From Hydrogenophaga taeniospiralis CCUG 15921 (GTDB lineage Bacteria; Pseudomonadota; Gammaproteobacteria; Burkholderiales; Burkholderiaceae_C), in assembly GCF_001592305.1 (NCBI RefSeq), contig NZ_BCWR01000011.1, positions 62,001-126,000 on the forward strand: 64,000 nucleotides of DNA, given 5' to 3'. The translations under genes and the position numbers were made by a program. How positions within the stretch are numbered: position 1 is the stretch's first letter; every line of letters starts with the position of its first letter. The notes under the pieces are model-generated. The model made no database searches and had not been told where the DNA came from. It saw only the letters and a program-made list of their open reading frames with translations. Below are positions 38,879 to 48,940 of this stretch, piece by piece.

Positions 38879-40465
38879 TCAGCCCAGCACGGCCGCCACC
38901 AGGTGGAACAGGATCGCCGCGAGCACGGCCGTGGCGGGCACGGTGACGATCCAGGCCGCCACGATGCGCAGCACGGCCGAGCGTTTGACGATTTCCTTCT
39001 TATAGGCTTTTCTCAACGCCTTCTGTTCCTTCTTGGCGAACACCGCGCCATCGACCGCCTCACGGTCCTTGGTGCGTCGTTTCATATCGGCAAGCATGCG
39101 TTTTTTCTCGTGCACCTCGGCGGCTTCGAAGCGCTGCAGATAGCTCTCGACCTCGGCACGGTCCTGCCCCTGGTGCCCGGCGAACACCACCGCCTCCATC
39201 TTGGCGTAGTTCACCTTGAGCAGCTCGCGCAGAAAGCCCACCCCGAACACCGCACCAATGGAAATGTGGGTGGTGGAGACCGGCATGCCCAGCTGGGACG
39301 CGAAAATCACCGTGAGCGTGGCGGCCATGGCGATGGAGTAGGCCCGCATGTTGTCCAGCTCGGTGATTTCCTTGCCCACCGTGCGGATCAGGCGCGCACC
39401 ATACAGCGCCAGACCCGCCGCCAGGCCCAACGCACCCAGCACCATCACCCACAGTGGGGTGGCGGCCTTGGTCGCGACCGCACCCGCGATCACCGCTTCG
39501 TAGATGGCGGCCAGCGGCCCCACGGCGTTGGCCACGTCGTTCGCCCCGTGCGCAAAACTGAGCAAGGCGGCCGAACACACCAGCGGCCAGGTGAAGAGGC
39601 GGTTGACGCCCTCCTTGGTGTTGGCCTGCTGCCGCGCTTGGCGGGCAACGGGTTTGCGCACCAGCAGCAACACGGCGCCACCAAAGAGTGCACCCAGCAC
39701 GATGGCGAGCCAGAAGCTCACTTTCACCAGTTGCCCCAGACCTTTGAGCAACATGTAGGAGCCAAAGGCCCAGGCCATCACGGCAATCAGCCAGGGCACC
39801 ACGCGGGTGGCCGCCTCGGTCATTTCATTGCGGTAGGTGATGCTGCGCTTGATGATGTACAGGAAGAGAGCGGCGATCGCACCGCCCATGAGCGGCGACA
39901 CCAGCCAGCTGGCCACGATCGATCCGATGGTTCCCCAGTTGACCAGACCCCAACCGCCCGCCGCAATGCCCGCACCCATGACGGCGCCGATGATGGAGTG
40001 CGTGGTGGACACCGGGGCACCAATGGCGGTGGCCAGGTTCAGCCACAGGGCGCCCGCGAGCAGCGCTGCGAACATGACCCAGGCGAACAGCGTCGCATCG
40101 GTGATCTGCTTGCTGTCGATGATGCCGCCCTTGATGGTTCCCACCACCTCGCCGCCCGCCACGATGGCCCCCATGGCCTCGAACACCGCGGCCACCACGA
40201 TGGCCCAGCCCATGGTCATGGCGCCCGACCCCACGGCCGGCCCCATGTTGTTGGCCACGTCGTTGGCGCCGATGTTCATGGCCATGTAGCCGCCCACCAC
40301 CGCCGAGATGATGAGCAACCAGACTGCCGGCCCCGACAGGCCCAGCACGTCGGCGCCCGTCAGGGAGGCATACAGGCCCACCAGAAGCAGAAAACCCAGG
40401 GCTGCGCCCAGTTGCAGCACGTCCTGGTGCTTGGAAATAAAGCGGGAGCGGGATTTTTTCGTCAT
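38879..40465 (-). CDS. PiT-family inorganic phosphate transporter
   Basis: 528 residues with about 10 membrane helices. The duplicated family signature appears as NIGANDVANNMGPAVGSGAMT and HGANDVANAVGPLAAI, and GAPVSTTHSIIGAV / GMPVSTTHISIGAV repeat in both halves. A charged cytoplasmic insert (about 430-490) precedes the last helix. Low-affinity metal-phosphate:proton symport. Monocistronic. Confidence 0.93.
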   Translation of the reverse strand: MTKKSRSRFISKHQDVLQLGAALGFLLLVGLYASLTGADVLGLSGPAVWLLIISAVVGGYMAMNIGANDVANNMGPAVGSGAMTMGWAIVVAAVFEAMGAIVAGGEVVGTIKGGIIDSKQITDATLFAWVMFAALLAGALWLNLATAIGAPVSTTHSIIGAVMGAGIAAGGWGLVNWGTIGSIVASWLVSPLMGGAIAALFLYIIKRSITYRNEMTEAATRVVPWLIAVMAWAFGSYMLLKGLGQLVKVSFWLAIVLGALFGGAVLLLVRKPVARQARQQANTKEGVNRLFTWPLVCSAALLSFAHGANDVANAVGPLAAIYEAVIAGAVATKAATPLWVMVLGALGLAAGLALYGARLIRTVGKEITELDNMRAYSIAMAATLTVIFASQLGMPVSTTHISIGAVFGVGFLRELLKVNYAKMEAVVFAGHQGQDRAEVESYLQRFEAAEVHEKKRMLADMKRRTKDREAVDGAVFAKKEQKALRKAYKKEIVKRSAVLRIVAAWIVTVPATAVLAAILFHLVAAVLG

Positions 40466-40569
40466 GTTTTGTTCACGTGAATTTCACAATTCTGACATGC
40501 CGACGTCTCACGACCGGGCCTTGGCCAGGTCTCTGGCCGAGGAGCCGGACGTCGGCAGAGGGATCAGAC

Positions 40570-41172
40570 TCAGCGCAGGAAATGGGTCCGGTAGTGCTCG
40601 AGTTCGTCGATCGACTCGTGCACATCGGCCAGCGCGGTGTGCTTCTGGTGCTTCTTAAAGCTGTCGTATACCTCGGGACGCCAACGCTTGGCCAGTTCCT
40701 TGAGCGTGCTCACGTCAAGGCAGCGGTAGTGGAAGTACGCCTCCAGCTTGGGCATGTACTTCACCAGAAAACGCCGGTCCTGGCTGATGGTGTTGCCGCA
40801 CATGGGCGAGCCGTTCTTCGGCACGTATTTGCCAATGAACGCCAGCAGTTGTGCCTGCGCCTCTTCTTCGTCGACCGTGCTGGCCTTCACCTTGTCGATC
40901 AGGCCGCTGCGGCCGTGGGTGCCCTTGTTCCAGTTGTCCATGGCGCCCAGCACCGCGTCACTCTGGTGGATCACCAGCACCGGCCCCTCGACACGGGGCG
41001 TGAGCTGCGGACCGGTGATCACCACCGCGATCTCGAGCAGGCGCTCCTTTTCCGGGTCCAGACCGCTCATCTCGCAGTCGATCCAGACCAGGTTCTGGTC
41101 GCTCTTGCTCAAGGTGGGGGTTTCGGGGGCCGCGGTGGCGGTCGGGCTGCTGAGGTCGTTCGGTACTTGCAT
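40570..41172 (-). CDS. orn: Oligoribonuclease
   Basis: 200 residues from the ATG at 41172; an ATG at 41214 (AAAGG ahead of it) is an alternative. DEDDh 3'-5' exoribonuclease: [20 protein letters not shown] (Asp/Glu), [27 protein letters not shown] and [11 protein letters not shown] (His, Asp). It degrades 2-5 nt RNA and pGpG to mononucleotides and is usually essential. Confidence 0.93.
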   Translation of the reverse strand: MQVPNDLSSPTATAAPETPTLSKSDQNLVWIDCEMSGLDPEKERLLEIAVVITGPQLTPRVEGPVLVIHQSDAVLGAMDNWNKGTHGRSGLIDKVKASTVDEEEAQAQLLAFIGKYVPKNGSPMCGNTISQDRRFLVKYMPKLEAYFHYRCLDVSTLKELAKRWRPEVYDSFKKHQKHTALADVHESIDELEHYRTHFLR

Positions 41173-41289
41173 CCGGCGATTTTCGCCGATCGGCCGGACC
41201 GGTCCTTTTGCCATGGAACCTTTGCTCTGGCGACCCGTGTCCAGGCCCTGCCGCGTCAGGGGCCGGTGGTCTTCGATAGACTCCCCGGT

Positions 41290-42561
41290 ATGGACGACAC
41301 CGCCTGGATTTTCACCGCCACCTTTTGTGCACTGATTGTGCTCGGACTGATCACGCGCACCGTGCTGGCCAGCCGCCAGATGCGCCACGTCGCCCGCCAC
41401 CGCGCCACCGTGCCTCCGGCCTTTGCCCAGACCATCACGCCCGAGGCCCACCACAAGGCCGCCGACTACACCATCGCCAAGACCCGGTTCGGCCTGCTGG
41501 AGCTGGCACTGGAAAGTGCGCTGTTGCTGGGCTGGACGCTGCTCGGCGGGCTGGACTGGCTCAACCAGGCCCTGCTTGGCACCATGGGTGGCGGCATGCT
41601 GCAGCAGCTCGCGCTGCTGGCGTGCTTTTCGCTGATCGGTGGATTGATCGCCCTGCCGCTGGCCTGGTGGTCGAACTTCCGCATCGAAGCGCGCTTCGGG
41701 TTCAACAAGATGACGCTGTCGCTCTGGCTGACCGATCTGCTCAAGGGAGCGCTGGTGGGCGCGTTGATCGGATTGCCGATCGCCGCCCTGGTGCTGTGGC
41801 TCATGGGCGCGGCCGGCGCCACCTGGTGGCTCTGGGCCTGGGGCGCCTGGATGGGCTTCAACCTCCTGCTGCTGGTGCTCTACCCGACGGTGATCGCACC
41901 GATCTTCAACAAATTCCAGCCGCTGCAAGACGAAGCCCTCAAGGCGCGCGTGAACGCCCTCATGCAACGCTGCGGCTTCGCCGCCAAGGGCCTGTACGTG
42001 ATGGACGGCAGCAAGCGCAGCGCGCACGCCAACGCCTATTTCACCGGCTTTGGCGCGGCCAAGCGGGTGGTGTTTTTCGACACCCTGCTGCAGCAGCTCA
42101 ACCCGGCGGAAATCGACGCCGTGCTGGCCCACGAACTTGGCCACTACAAACGCCGCCACATCGTCAAACGCATCGTGCTCATGTTCGGCCTGAGCCTGCT
42201 GGGCTTTGCCCTGCTGGGCTGGATATCGGGTCAGGCCTGGTTCTACACCGGGCTGGGCGTCACCCCGTCGCTGGACGCGCCCAACAATGCGCTGGCGCTG
42301 CTGCTGTTCATGCTGGTGGCGCCGCTGTTCACGTTCTTCCTCTCGCCCCTGATGGCGCAGATGTCCCGTGGGCACGAGTTCGAGGCCGACGCCTACGCCG
42401 TGGCCCACACCAGCGGCACCGACCTCGCCAGTGCCCTGCTCAAGCTCTACAAGGACAACGCCAGCACGCTGACGCCCGACCCGGTGTACGCCCGCTTCTA
42501 CTACTCCCACCCGCCCGCCAGCGAACGCCTGTCGCGGCTGCTGGCCGCCGGTCCGGCCTGA
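41290..42561 (+). CDS. M48 (Ste24/CAAX-type) membrane metallopeptidase
   Basis: 423 residues. Several membrane helices ([15 protein letters not shown] near the start, [20 protein letters not shown], then others). Zinc site [10 protein letters not shown] near residue 280 and a third-ligand EFEADAYAV motif near 363. Eukaryotic Ste24 cleaves prenylated CAAX proteins; bacterial members handle membrane-protein turnover. It is divergent from orn and 45 bp before rsgA. Confidence 0.9.
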   Translation: MDDTAWIFTATFCALIVLGLITRTVLASRQMRHVARHRATVPPAFAQTITPEAHHKAADYTIAKTRFGLLELALESALLLGWTLLGGLDWLNQALLGTMGGGMLQQLALLACFSLIGGLIALPLAWWSNFRIEARFGFNKMTLSLWLTDLLKGALVGALIGLPIAALVLWLMGAAGATWWLWAWGAWMGFNLLLLVLYPTVIAPIFNKFQPLQDEALKARVNALMQRCGFAAKGLYVMDGSKRSAHANAYFTGFGAAKRVVFFDTLLQQLNPAEIDAVLAHELGHYKRRHIVKRIVLMFGLSLLGFALLGWISGQAWFYTGLGVTPSLDAPNNALALLLFMLVAPLFTFFLSPLMAQMSRGHEFEADAYAVAHTSGTDLASALLKLYKDNASTLTPDPVYARFYYSHPPASERLSRLLAAGPA

Positions 42562-42606
42562 ACGGAAGGACCGGATGAGCACGCCCCACGCCAGCAGGTT
42601 GCCGTT

Positions 42607-43596
42607 TTGAAGCGCAACCACGCCCTGCCCGCCGCGGCCAGCTCCTCACAGCCGGCCGGCACCCTTTCCGGGCTGGTGGTGGCGGCCCACGGACGGCACT
42701 GCCTGGTGGAAAGCCCGGACGGACAGCGCCGCATCTGCCACCCGCGCGGAAAGAAGAGCCAGGTGGTCGTGGGCGACCATGTGCAATGGCAGGCCACGGG
42801 CGACGAAGGCAGCATCGAACGCGTGGACACCCGGCGCAACCTGTTCTACCGACAGGACGAGATGCGCACCAAGTCCTTCGCCGCCAACCTCGACCAGATC
42901 CTGGTGCTGATCGCAGCCGACCCCGAATTCTCCGAACGCCAGCTCGCGCGCTCGTTGATCGCGGCCGAAGCCGAGGGCATCCCGGTGCTGATCGTGCTCA
43001 ACAAGAGCGATCTGCAGCCCGCTTTCGATCAGGCCTGGGACCGGCTGGAAAGCTACCGGCGCATGGGTTGTGATGTCCTGCCACTGCGGCTCAAGGGCCA
43101 GACCGCGGCCGGCAGCGAAGCCGGCCTGGTGGAACTGCAGCAGCGCCTGACCGGCAGGACCACGCTGGTGCTCGGCCCCTCGGGGGTGGGCAAGAGCACG
43201 CTGGTCAACCGCCTGGTGCCGCAGGCCAAGGCACTGACCGGTGAAATCTCGCGCGCGCTCAACTCGGGCAAGCACACCACCACCAGCACCACCTGGTACT
43301 GGGTGGACGAGGCGCGCAGCACGGCGCTGATCGACTCGCCGGGGTTTCAGGAATTCGGCCTCAACCACATCGAGCCGATGCAGCTCGCGCACCTCATGCC
43401 CGACCTGCGCGCGACGCTGGGGAACTGCCGTTTTTACAACTGCACCCATCTGCACGAACCGGGCTGCGCGGTGCTGGCCCATGTGCAGAAAACGGGCGAC
43501 GATCCGGCCAGCGCGGACCCACTGGCCATCGGCGAGAACCGCTACCGGATCTACGGCGAGCTGTTTGCCGAGCTGTCGGACCGCCGCCAGTACTGA
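42607..43596 (+). CDS. rsgA: Small-ribosomal-subunit GTPase RsgA, TTG start
   Basis: 329 residues. The first codon of the only supported frame is TTG (42607), giving MKRN. OB-fold N-domain ([15 protein letters not shown]), then circularly permuted GTPase motifs: NKSD (G4) before GPSGVGKST (G1), with IDSPGF (G3). C-terminal zinc knuckle [14 protein letters not shown]. It assists late 30S maturation. It probably follows the M48 gene in one transcript. Confidence 0.92.
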   Translation: MKRNHALPAAASSSQPAGTLSGLVVAAHGRHCLVESPDGQRRICHPRGKKSQVVVGDHVQWQATGDEGSIERVDTRRNLFYRQDEMRTKSFAANLDQILVLIAADPEFSERQLARSLIAAEAEGIPVLIVLNKSDLQPAFDQAWDRLESYRRMGCDVLPLRLKGQTAAGSEAGLVELQQRLTGRTTLVLGPSGVGKSTLVNRLVPQAKALTGEISRALNSGKHTTTSTTWYWVDEARSTALIDSPGFQEFGLNHIEPMQLAHLMPDLRATLGNCRFYNCTHLHEPGCAVLAHVQKTGDDPASADPLAIGENRYRIYGELFAELSDRRQY

Positions 43597-43633
43597 GCCC
43601 TGTTCTGCGGCACCCGCCGGGCTCGTTGTTCCA

Positions 43634-44569
43634 CTATCCCAACAGGCGGGCCAGCGTCAACAGCGCCAGCAGCAGCATCCACAACACCACCGAGCGCCAG
43701 ACCAGGCCCACCACGCTGCCCAGGTGCGCGAGCTGCGGTTCGGGACGCGTGCCGCTCTCGGCGTCATCGGGCAAGGTGGCGCTCTCGGCCAGCGGGGTGA
43801 GCCGCACGTTGAGCGCACCCGAGGTGGCCGCCAGCACCACACCATCGCTGCCCGGCGCAAAACTGTCGGCGTCGCTGCGCCAGCTCGCAACCGCTTCTTC
43901 GAAATTGCCGACGATGGCAAAACCCAGCGCCGTCACCCGGGCCGGCAGGTGGTCCACCCAGTCCCAGGCCCGGGCCGCCGCGTGGCGCAGCGCCGGGCTG
44001 GGCGTGCCATCGGGGCGGGCGCGCCAGTTGCGCGACAGGTACTCGGCCATGCGGTAGAACACCGCCCCGGACGGTCCCAGGCCCAGCACCCAGAACACCA
44101 CGAAACACACCAGCACGCCAAACACATGCCGGTGCGCCGCGAGCACCGAATGTTCGATGACCTGGCGCAGCAGCTCGGTGCGCGGCAGGCTCGACGCGTC
44201 CACCCGAAGCCATTGCGCCAGCTTCTCGCGGGCGGTGGCGTCGTCCCCCACCTCCAGCGCCTGCCGGATGTCGCTGAAATGGTGGCTGAACTGGCGAAAG
44301 CCCAGCGTCACGTACAGCACACCGACCATCCAGACGAACGCAAGCACCGAACTGAAGGCCCACAGACCCCAATAGACCAGCCCGGCGATCAGGGCCGGCA
44401 CACCCACGGCCAGCACCCAGGCGACCCAGCCGTGCGAGACCTGCCCGGCATCCAGGTTGCGCCGCACCGCCCGGGCCCAACCGCGCAGCCCCGCATGCAC
44501 CGGGTTGTCGTGGGCCAGCGGGCGCGCTTGTTCCAGCAGCAAGGCAAGGAGGATGGCGAAAAAACTCAT
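43634..44569 (-). CDS. CobD/CbiB-family (AmpE-like) membrane protein
   Basis: 311 residues. The start MSFFAILLALLLEQARPL, the central helices (VFGVLVCFVVFWVLGLGPSG) and AWDWVDHLPARVTALGFAIVGN match the CobD/CbiB superfamily. The layout is closer to AmpE (envelope signalling) than to cobinamide synthase. No cobalamin genes are nearby, so a B12 role is unlikely. Convergent with rsgA. Confidence 0.78.
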   Translation of the reverse strand: MSFFAILLALLLEQARPLAHDNPVHAGLRGWARAVRRNLDAGQVSHGWVAWVLAVGVPALIAGLVYWGLWAFSSVLAFVWMVGVLYVTLGFRQFSHHFSDIRQALEVGDDATAREKLAQWLRVDASSLPRTELLRQVIEHSVLAAHRHVFGVLVCFVVFWVLGLGPSGAVFYRMAEYLSRNWRARPDGTPSPALRHAAARAWDWVDHLPARVTALGFAIVGNFEEAVASWRSDADSFAPGSDGVVLAATSGALNVRLTPLAESATLPDDAESGTRPEPQLAHLGSVVGLVWRSVVLWMLLLALLTLARLLG

Positions 44570-44620
44570 GGCACCATCATAGCGACGTGCCCCACGGCGA
44601 GACCCCGCCAGCGGCACCCC

Positions 44621-45310
44621 TCAGGCACTGAGCAAGCGGTAGAAGTTGCGCAGCATGCCGGCCGTGGCACCCCAGATGAAGCGCTCGTGCTCGCCGTCCT
44701 GATACGGCATGGAATACCACTCGCGCATCACGCCGCCCCACTCCCAGGCGTGACGGCGGTGGTGCGCGGGGTTCATCAGAAAATCCAGAGGCACCTCAAA
44801 CACCTCGTCCACCTCGTACGGGTTGCGCTGCAGTGTGAAGCCGGGCTGAACCAGACCGACCACCGGGGTCACGATGAACGCCGTCCCGGTGACATACACC
44901 GGCAAGGTGCCCAGCACCTCCACGCGCTCGGGCGGCAGGCCGATCTCCTCCTGCGTCTCGCGCAGGGCCGCCGCGATGGCATCGGCGTCGCCCTCGTCGA
45001 GCTTGCCGCCGGGCAAGGCGATCTGCCCCGAATGGGTGGACAGGTGGGCGGTGCGCTGGGTCAGCAGCAGGGTCGGGCGCTCGTGCATCACCAGTGGCAG
45101 CAGCACCGCTGCCTGCGCCGGCAGGCGGTCGGCAAACTTTTTCTCGCGCAACAACTCGGGCGTCCACACGGGCGGGCGGGCGAACAGCTCGCGCAGCCCA
45201 CCGGCGGTCAGCCGATGGGGCTGCGCGGGCAACAAGCCTTCGTCTGGCGCGGCCGGCAGCACCGGGACCAGGCGAGGGTCGAAAACGGGCAAAGGCAAGG
45301 GCTGGGACAT
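44621..45310 (-). CDS. Nudix hydrolase, CoA pyrophosphatase type
   Basis: 229 residues from the ATG at 45310; ATG at 45322 is possible. The UPF0035/CoA signature LLTQRTAHLSTHSGQIALPG precedes the Nudix box GGKLDEGDADAIAAALRETQ-EEIG. The box has the eight-residue spacing of the CoA subgroup, and Asp replaces the usual first Glu. Probably hydrolyses CoA or acyl-CoA to phosphopantetheine and 3',5'-ADP. Confidence 0.85.
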   Translation of the reverse strand: MSQPLPLPVFDPRLVPVLPAAPDEGLLPAQPHRLTAGGLRELFARPPVWTPELLREKKFADRLPAQAAVLLPLVMHERPTLLLTQRTAHLSTHSGQIALPGGKLDEGDADAIAAALRETQEEIGLPPERVEVLGTLPVYVTGTAFIVTPVVGLVQPGFTLQRNPYEVDEVFEVPLDFLMNPAHHRRHAWEWGGVMREWYSMPYQDGEHERFIWGATAGMLRNFYRLLSA

Positions 45311-45393
45311 GGACAGGAGCATAGGCCAGGTGTGCCAACCCGCGCGTGCCGGGGGTGACCCGGTGAGAGGCGGGCAGCGGCGAACGGGCACAA

Positions 45394-45419
45394 AAAAGCC
45401 GCTCCTGGGAGCGGCTTTT
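45394..45419 (-). terminator. Intrinsic terminator after rplS
   Basis: AAAAGCCGCTCC/GGAGCGGCTTTT stem around TG, with a T-run on the minus strand reading, 57 bp after the L19 stop codon. Confidence 0.88.
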
Positions 45420-45475
45420 CGGGAGGCCAGGGCCGGAGCCGATGAGGCTCCTGGCTTCGGGCGCAAACCCGTCGC

Positions 45476-45832
45476 TTACGCGCCGAGTTTTTCCTTGATA
45501 CGTGCCGACTTGCCGCTGCGCTCGCGCAGGTAGTACAGCTTGGCGCGGCGCACATCACCACGGCGCTTGACTTCGATCTTGGCGATCAGCGGGCTGTACA
45601 GGGGGAACGTACGCTCCACGCCTTCACCGTTGGAGATCTTGCGCACGATGAAGTTGGAGTTCAGGCCACGGTTGCGACGGGCGATCACCACGCCTTCGTA
45701 AGCCTGCACGCGCTTGCGGGTGCCTTCGATCACGTTGACGCTGACGATGACGGTGTCGCCGGGCGCAAACGCGGGAATTTCTTTGTTCAGGCGAGCAATT
45801 TCTTCTTGCTCAAGGGTCTGGATGAGGTTCAT
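45476..45832 (-). CDS. rplS: 50S ribosomal protein L19
   Basis: 118 residues. [20 protein letters not shown] start, [38 protein letters not shown] and [15 protein letters not shown] blocks are all present. Sits at the 30S-50S interface. Last gene of rpsP-rimM-trmD-rplS, separated from trmD by 156 bp. Confidence 0.97.
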   Translation of the reverse strand: MNLIQTLEQEEIARLNKEIPAFAPGDTVIVSVNVIEGTRKRVQAYEGVVIARRNRGLNSNFIVRKISNGEGVERTFPLYSPLIAKIEVKRRGDVRRAKLYYLRERSGKSARIKEKLGA

Positions 45833-45987
45833 GGTTTCCTGTTTTCACGATCATGCCCGCGCTGCACTAAAGGCCACGAATCCGGCAGGGGCCCTGTCCA
45901 GAAACACAATGGGGGTTTGCACCCTTGCCTGTGTTTTTGCGGGCTGGCCCGGTCACGGCGGCCGGTCAGAGGATCGAAAAGCTTTGG

Positions 45988-45993
45988 ATTATA
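45988..45993 (-). promoter_or_regulatory. Candidate internal -10 element for rplS
   Basis: A perfect TATAAT on the minus strand overlaps the trmD stop codon, about 155 bp before rplS. TTTCTG lies 16 bp upstream as a poor -35. It could give rplS extra transcription. Weak evidence. Confidence 0.35.
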
Positions 45994-46765
45994 GCTTTTT
46001 TGACTGGCGCAGAAAAGCGTCGTCCGCGGCGCCAATGCGGCCCTGGGCGCGCGCCTGTTCCAGCAGGTCGGGGCGCAGACGGGCGGTGAGCGCCAGGCTT
46101 TGTTCGCGGCGGTAGCGGGCGATGCGTTCGTGGTGACCGCCCAGCAGCACCTCAGGCACCGCCATGGGCCCTGCGGGGCCCTGCCAGATTTCGGGTCGGG
46201 TGTGGTGCGGGCTGTCCAGCAGTCCGTCGAGCGCGGGGTTGAAACTGTCCTGCTGGTGGCTGCCCTCGTCCCCCAGCACACCGGGCAGCAGGCGTGCCAC
46301 GGCGTCGAGCAGGGCCATGGCGGCCACTTCGCCGCCCGAGAGCACAAAGTCACCCAGGCTGATCTGCCGATCGACGCAGGCATCAATGAAGCGCTGATCG
46401 ATGCCCTCGTAACGGCCACAGACCAGCACCGCACCCGCACTGTCGGCCCAGCGGGACACCCCGGCATGGTCCAGCCGCTCGCCGATCGGCGAAAACAGCA
46501 CCACCGGCGCACGGGCCTCGTCGGCTTCGTTGCGGTCGGCGCGCAAGGCCTGCAGGCACCGCCACAGCGGTTCGGCCATCATGACCATGCCCGGGCCGCC
46601 ACCGAACGGCCGGTCATCGACCCGGCGGTAGTTGCCGTCCGCGAAATCGCGCGGATTCCACAGCTTCACCTCCACCAGCCCGGACTCGAACGCGCGCCGG
46701 TTGATGCCGCTCGTGAAAAACGGGGCAAACAATTCAGGAAACAGGGTGATGACGTCGAATCGCAT
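45989..46765 (-). CDS. trmD: tRNA (guanine-37-N1)-methyltransferase
   Basis: 258 residues; the ATG at 46765 gives the family start MRFDVITLFPELF. SPOUT knot motifs LVCGRYEGIDQRFID, SLGDFVLSGGE and EGSHQQDSF are present. Methylates G37 of tRNAs to prevent frameshifting. Confidence 0.96.
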   Translation of the reverse strand: MRFDVITLFPELFAPFFTSGINRRAFESGLVEVKLWNPRDFADGNYRRVDDRPFGGGPGMVMMAEPLWRCLQALRADRNEADEARAPVVLFSPIGERLDHAGVSRWADSAGAVLVCGRYEGIDQRFIDACVDRQISLGDFVLSGGEVAAMALLDAVARLLPGVLGDEGSHQQDSFNPALDGLLDSPHHTRPEIWQGPAGPMAVPEVLLGGHHERIARYRREQSLALTARLRPDLLEQARAQGRIGAADDAFLRQSKKL

Positions 46766-46814
46766 GAGGGCTATTGTCTCCCCCCCTGCGCCGCTGCGCG
46801 GCTTCCCCAAGGGG

Positions 46815-47414
46815 TCAGTAATCAGCCTGCCAGTCCACCGTGATGCGGCGGGCCGTCAGGTCCACGCCATCCACATAGGCGGACACGAAGGGAATCATGC
46901 GTTCGGCGATCTGGGTCTTGCCGTCCACGGTCTCGGTGTATTCGAGCACCAGCACCGAGGTCGGGCCGGTGGGCATGAGGTCGCGCACCACACCCAGGTG
47001 CACACCCTCGCGGTTCACCACGTCCAGGCCGATCAGGTCGACCCAGTAGTACTCACCCTCGGGCGTGGCCGGAAAGGCACTGCGCGGCACGAAGATGCGC
47101 ACGCCTTTGAGCGCCTCGGCCGCGTTGCGGTCGTCCACGCCTTCCAGCCGGGCGACCACGCCATCGGCATGGACCTTGATTTCGGCCACGGTAACGACAA
47201 CGCAGCCCGTGAACGCCGAAAAGCCGCGCGCGAAGCGGGCTTCGGGCGGCTGCAGGAACCATTGGAAAGAGGCAAACAGCGCTTCGGTATCGGCGCTGTG
47301 CGGCAGGATGTGAACCCAGCCTTTGAGGCCCCACGGGTCCTGGATGCGTCCCAACTCCACCGCATCGCCCGGCAGGGACGATGCGCTGAAGACGCCAGGC
47401 GTGGGGCTGCTCAC
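46815..47414 (-). CDS. rimM: 16S rRNA-processing protein RimM, GTG start
   Basis: 199 residues from a GTG at 47414, 13 bp after the rpsP stop; a TTG one codon earlier is possible. VELGRIQDPWGLKGWVHI near the start and EYYWVDLIGLDVVN of the PRC-barrel domain identify it. Assists 30S assembly around S19. Confidence 0.92.
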   Translation of the reverse strand: MSSPTPGVFSASSLPGDAVELGRIQDPWGLKGWVHILPHSADTEALFASFQWFLQPPEARFARGFSAFTGCVVVTVAEIKVHADGVVARLEGVDDRNAAEALKGVRIFVPRSAFPATPEGEYYWVDLIGLDVVNREGVHLGVVRDLMPTGPTSVLVLEYTETVDGKTQIAERMIPFVSAYVDGVDLTARRITVDWQADY

Positions 47415-47427
47415 CAACGGCCTGTGA

Positions 47428-47682
47428 TCAGGCGGCGGCCTTGGCAGCGTGTTGCTTGACCAGGCGGGCCACGGTGTCCGAAGGCTCAGCGCCCACACCG
47501 GTCCAGTAGGTCAGGCGGTCCAGGGCGATGCGCAGGGGCTCTTCACCGCCACGGGCCAGGGGGTTGTAGAAGCCGATGCGTTCGATGAAACGGCCATCGC
47601 GGCGGTTGCGCTTGTCGGCAACCACGATGTTGTAAAACGGACGGGCTTTTGCGCCGCCGCGGGAGAGTCGAATGACGACCAT
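47428..47682 (-). CDS. rpsP: 30S ribosomal protein S16
   Basis: 84 residues: [36 protein letters not shown], then [25 protein letters not shown] ribosome site. First gene of the operon. Confidence 0.97.
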   Translation of the reverse strand: MVVIRLSRGGAKARPFYNIVVADKRNRRDGRFIERIGFYNPLARGGEEPLRIALDRLTYWTGVGAEPSDTVARLVKQHAAKAAA

Positions 47683-47815
47683 GATTTATCCTTCGGGTGG
47701 AGAAGCCCCAAGAGCGGGACTTCAGTGGGTTTTTTTGGCTGAATAAACCCCATTCATTGCGGCGCCTGAGACACACGACTGACCACCCGGCCAGCGAAAC
47801 ACCACAAAACCCGCG

Positions 47816-47843
47816 ATTATAGCCCGTGTGGCACCCTTTTCAA
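47816..47843 (-). promoter_or_regulatory. Sigma-70 promoter of the rpsP operon
   Basis: On the minus strand TTGAAA (47838-47843) and TATAAT (47816-47821) are separated by 16 bp, about 134 bp before the S16 ATG. This is the best sigma-70 consensus match I found in the window. It lies just upstream of the divergent acetyltransferase gene. Confidence 0.75.
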
Positions 47844-47876
47844 CACCAACCTCAACCCTCGCAAAAGCGCCCCGAC

Positions 47877-48416
47877 ATGCCCCTCATCCGTCCCAGCCGC
47901 GACGAAGATCTCGACGCCATCGCCCGCATTTACGGCCACCACGTGCTGCACGGCACCGGCACCTTTGAAACCACACCGCCGAGCCCGGCCGAAATGGGCA
48001 CCCGGCGCGCCGACGTGCTGTCCAAGGGCCTGCCCTGGCTGGTGGCCGAAGAGGATGGACAGGTGCTGGGTTTTGCCTACGGCAACTGGTTCAAGCCGCG
48101 CCCGGCCTACCGCTTCTCGGTCGAGGACTCGATCTACCTGGCGCCCGAAGCCGCGGGCAAGGGACTGGGCCGCGCCCTGCTGGCCGAGCTGCTCGCCACG
48201 CTGGAGCGCGCGGGCGTGCGCAAGGTCATGGCCGTGATCGGGGATTCCGGCAACGCGGGGTCGGTCGGTGTGCACCGCGCGCTGGGCTTCGAGCAGGTGG
48301 GCGTGATCCAGTCCTGCGGCTGGAAGTTCGACCGCTGGCTCGACATCGTGCTGATGCAGAAGACCCTGGGTGCGGGCGACACCACGCCGCCCGAAACCAG
48401 CGGGACCCCCGCATGA
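47877..48416 (+). CDS. GNAT acetyltransferase (phosphinothricin-acetyltransferase-like)
   Basis: 179 residues from the ATG at 47877. LIRPSRDEDLDAIARIYGHHV start, ETTPPSPAEM, acetyl-CoA loop EAAGKGLGRALLAELL and the conserved HRALGFEQVGVI with the late WKFDRWLD. The subgroup acetylates amino groups of phosphinothricin, methionine derivatives or similar amines; substrate unknown. Coupled to the TM2 gene by ATGA. Confidence 0.87.
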   Translation: MPLIRPSRDEDLDAIARIYGHHVLHGTGTFETTPPSPAEMGTRRADVLSKGLPWLVAEEDGQVLGFAYGNWFKPRPAYRFSVEDSIYLAPEAAGKGLGRALLAELLATLERAGVRKVMAVIGDSGNAGSVGVHRALGFEQVGVIQSCGWKFDRWLDIVLMQKTLGAGDTTPPETSGTPA

Positions 48417-48874
48417 GCGCGACCTGGGCGAAGAACAAGACGCTGGCCGCCTGGCTGGCCGTGCTCGGCGGCAGCATGGGTCTGCACCGCTTTTACCTGC
48501 GGGGCCTGGGCGACTGGATCGGCTGGCTGCACCCCATCGCCGCCGCGCTGGGCTGGTGGGGCGTGCAGCGCATCCAGACCCTGGGCCAGGACGACCAGCT
48601 CGCCTGGGTGCTGGTGCCGTTTCTCGGCAGCAGCATCGCGGCCGGCTGCCTGGCGGGCATCGTCTACGCGCTCAGCGATCGCGAAAAATGGAACCGCTGG
48701 TTCAACCCCGGCGCCGAAGACCAGGCCATCGCCGGCGGCACCAACTGGTTGACCATCGGTGCGCTGGTGCTGGCCATGCTGCTCGGCACCGTGGCCTTCA
48801 TGGGCAGCCTCGCCTACGGCATCCAGCACTACTTCGAATACCAGATCGAAGAGGCGCGCAAGATCAGTCAATAA
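48413..48874 (+). CDS. TM2-domain membrane protein
   Basis: 153 residues. TM2 domain at the N-terminus (KTLAAWLAVLGGSMGLHRFYL, WIGWLHPIAAALGWWGV), then two more helices (LVPFLGSSIAAGCLAGIVYA and IGALVLAMLLGTVAFMGSLAY). Function of the family is unknown in bacteria. ATGA overlap with the acetyltransferase. Confidence 0.8.
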   Translation: MSATWAKNKTLAAWLAVLGGSMGLHRFYLRGLGDWIGWLHPIAAALGWWGVQRIQTLGQDDQLAWVLVPFLGSSIAAGCLAGIVYALSDREKWNRWFNPGAEDQAIAGGTNWLTIGALVLAMLLGTVAFMGSLAYGIQHYFEYQIEEARKISQ

Positions 48875-48875
48875 A

Positions 48876-48938
48876 AACCGGCTCCGCCGGGCCGCAGGTG
48901 TTGCCCCTGGAGGGGGTCGCGCGCAGCGCGGGGGGTGG
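48876..48938. repeat. GC-rich palindromic repeat between TM2 and AEC genes
   Basis: Core AACCGGCTCCGCCGGGCCGC, GCCCCTGGAGGGGGTCGCGC and CGCAGCGCG. Same family as at 30143, 32252 and 50575. It lies between convergent stop codons. Confidence 0.7.
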
Positions 48939-48940
48939 AC

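Noticed and set aside
41290-41292. A much longer start for the M48 membrane peptidase at 40477
   Set aside because: It would run antisense through orn; the protein family begins at the ATG at 41290.
43634-44569. Cobinamide synthase CobD
   Set aside because: The superfamily fold fits but no cobalamin genes are near and the layout is closer to AmpE, so I left the function open.
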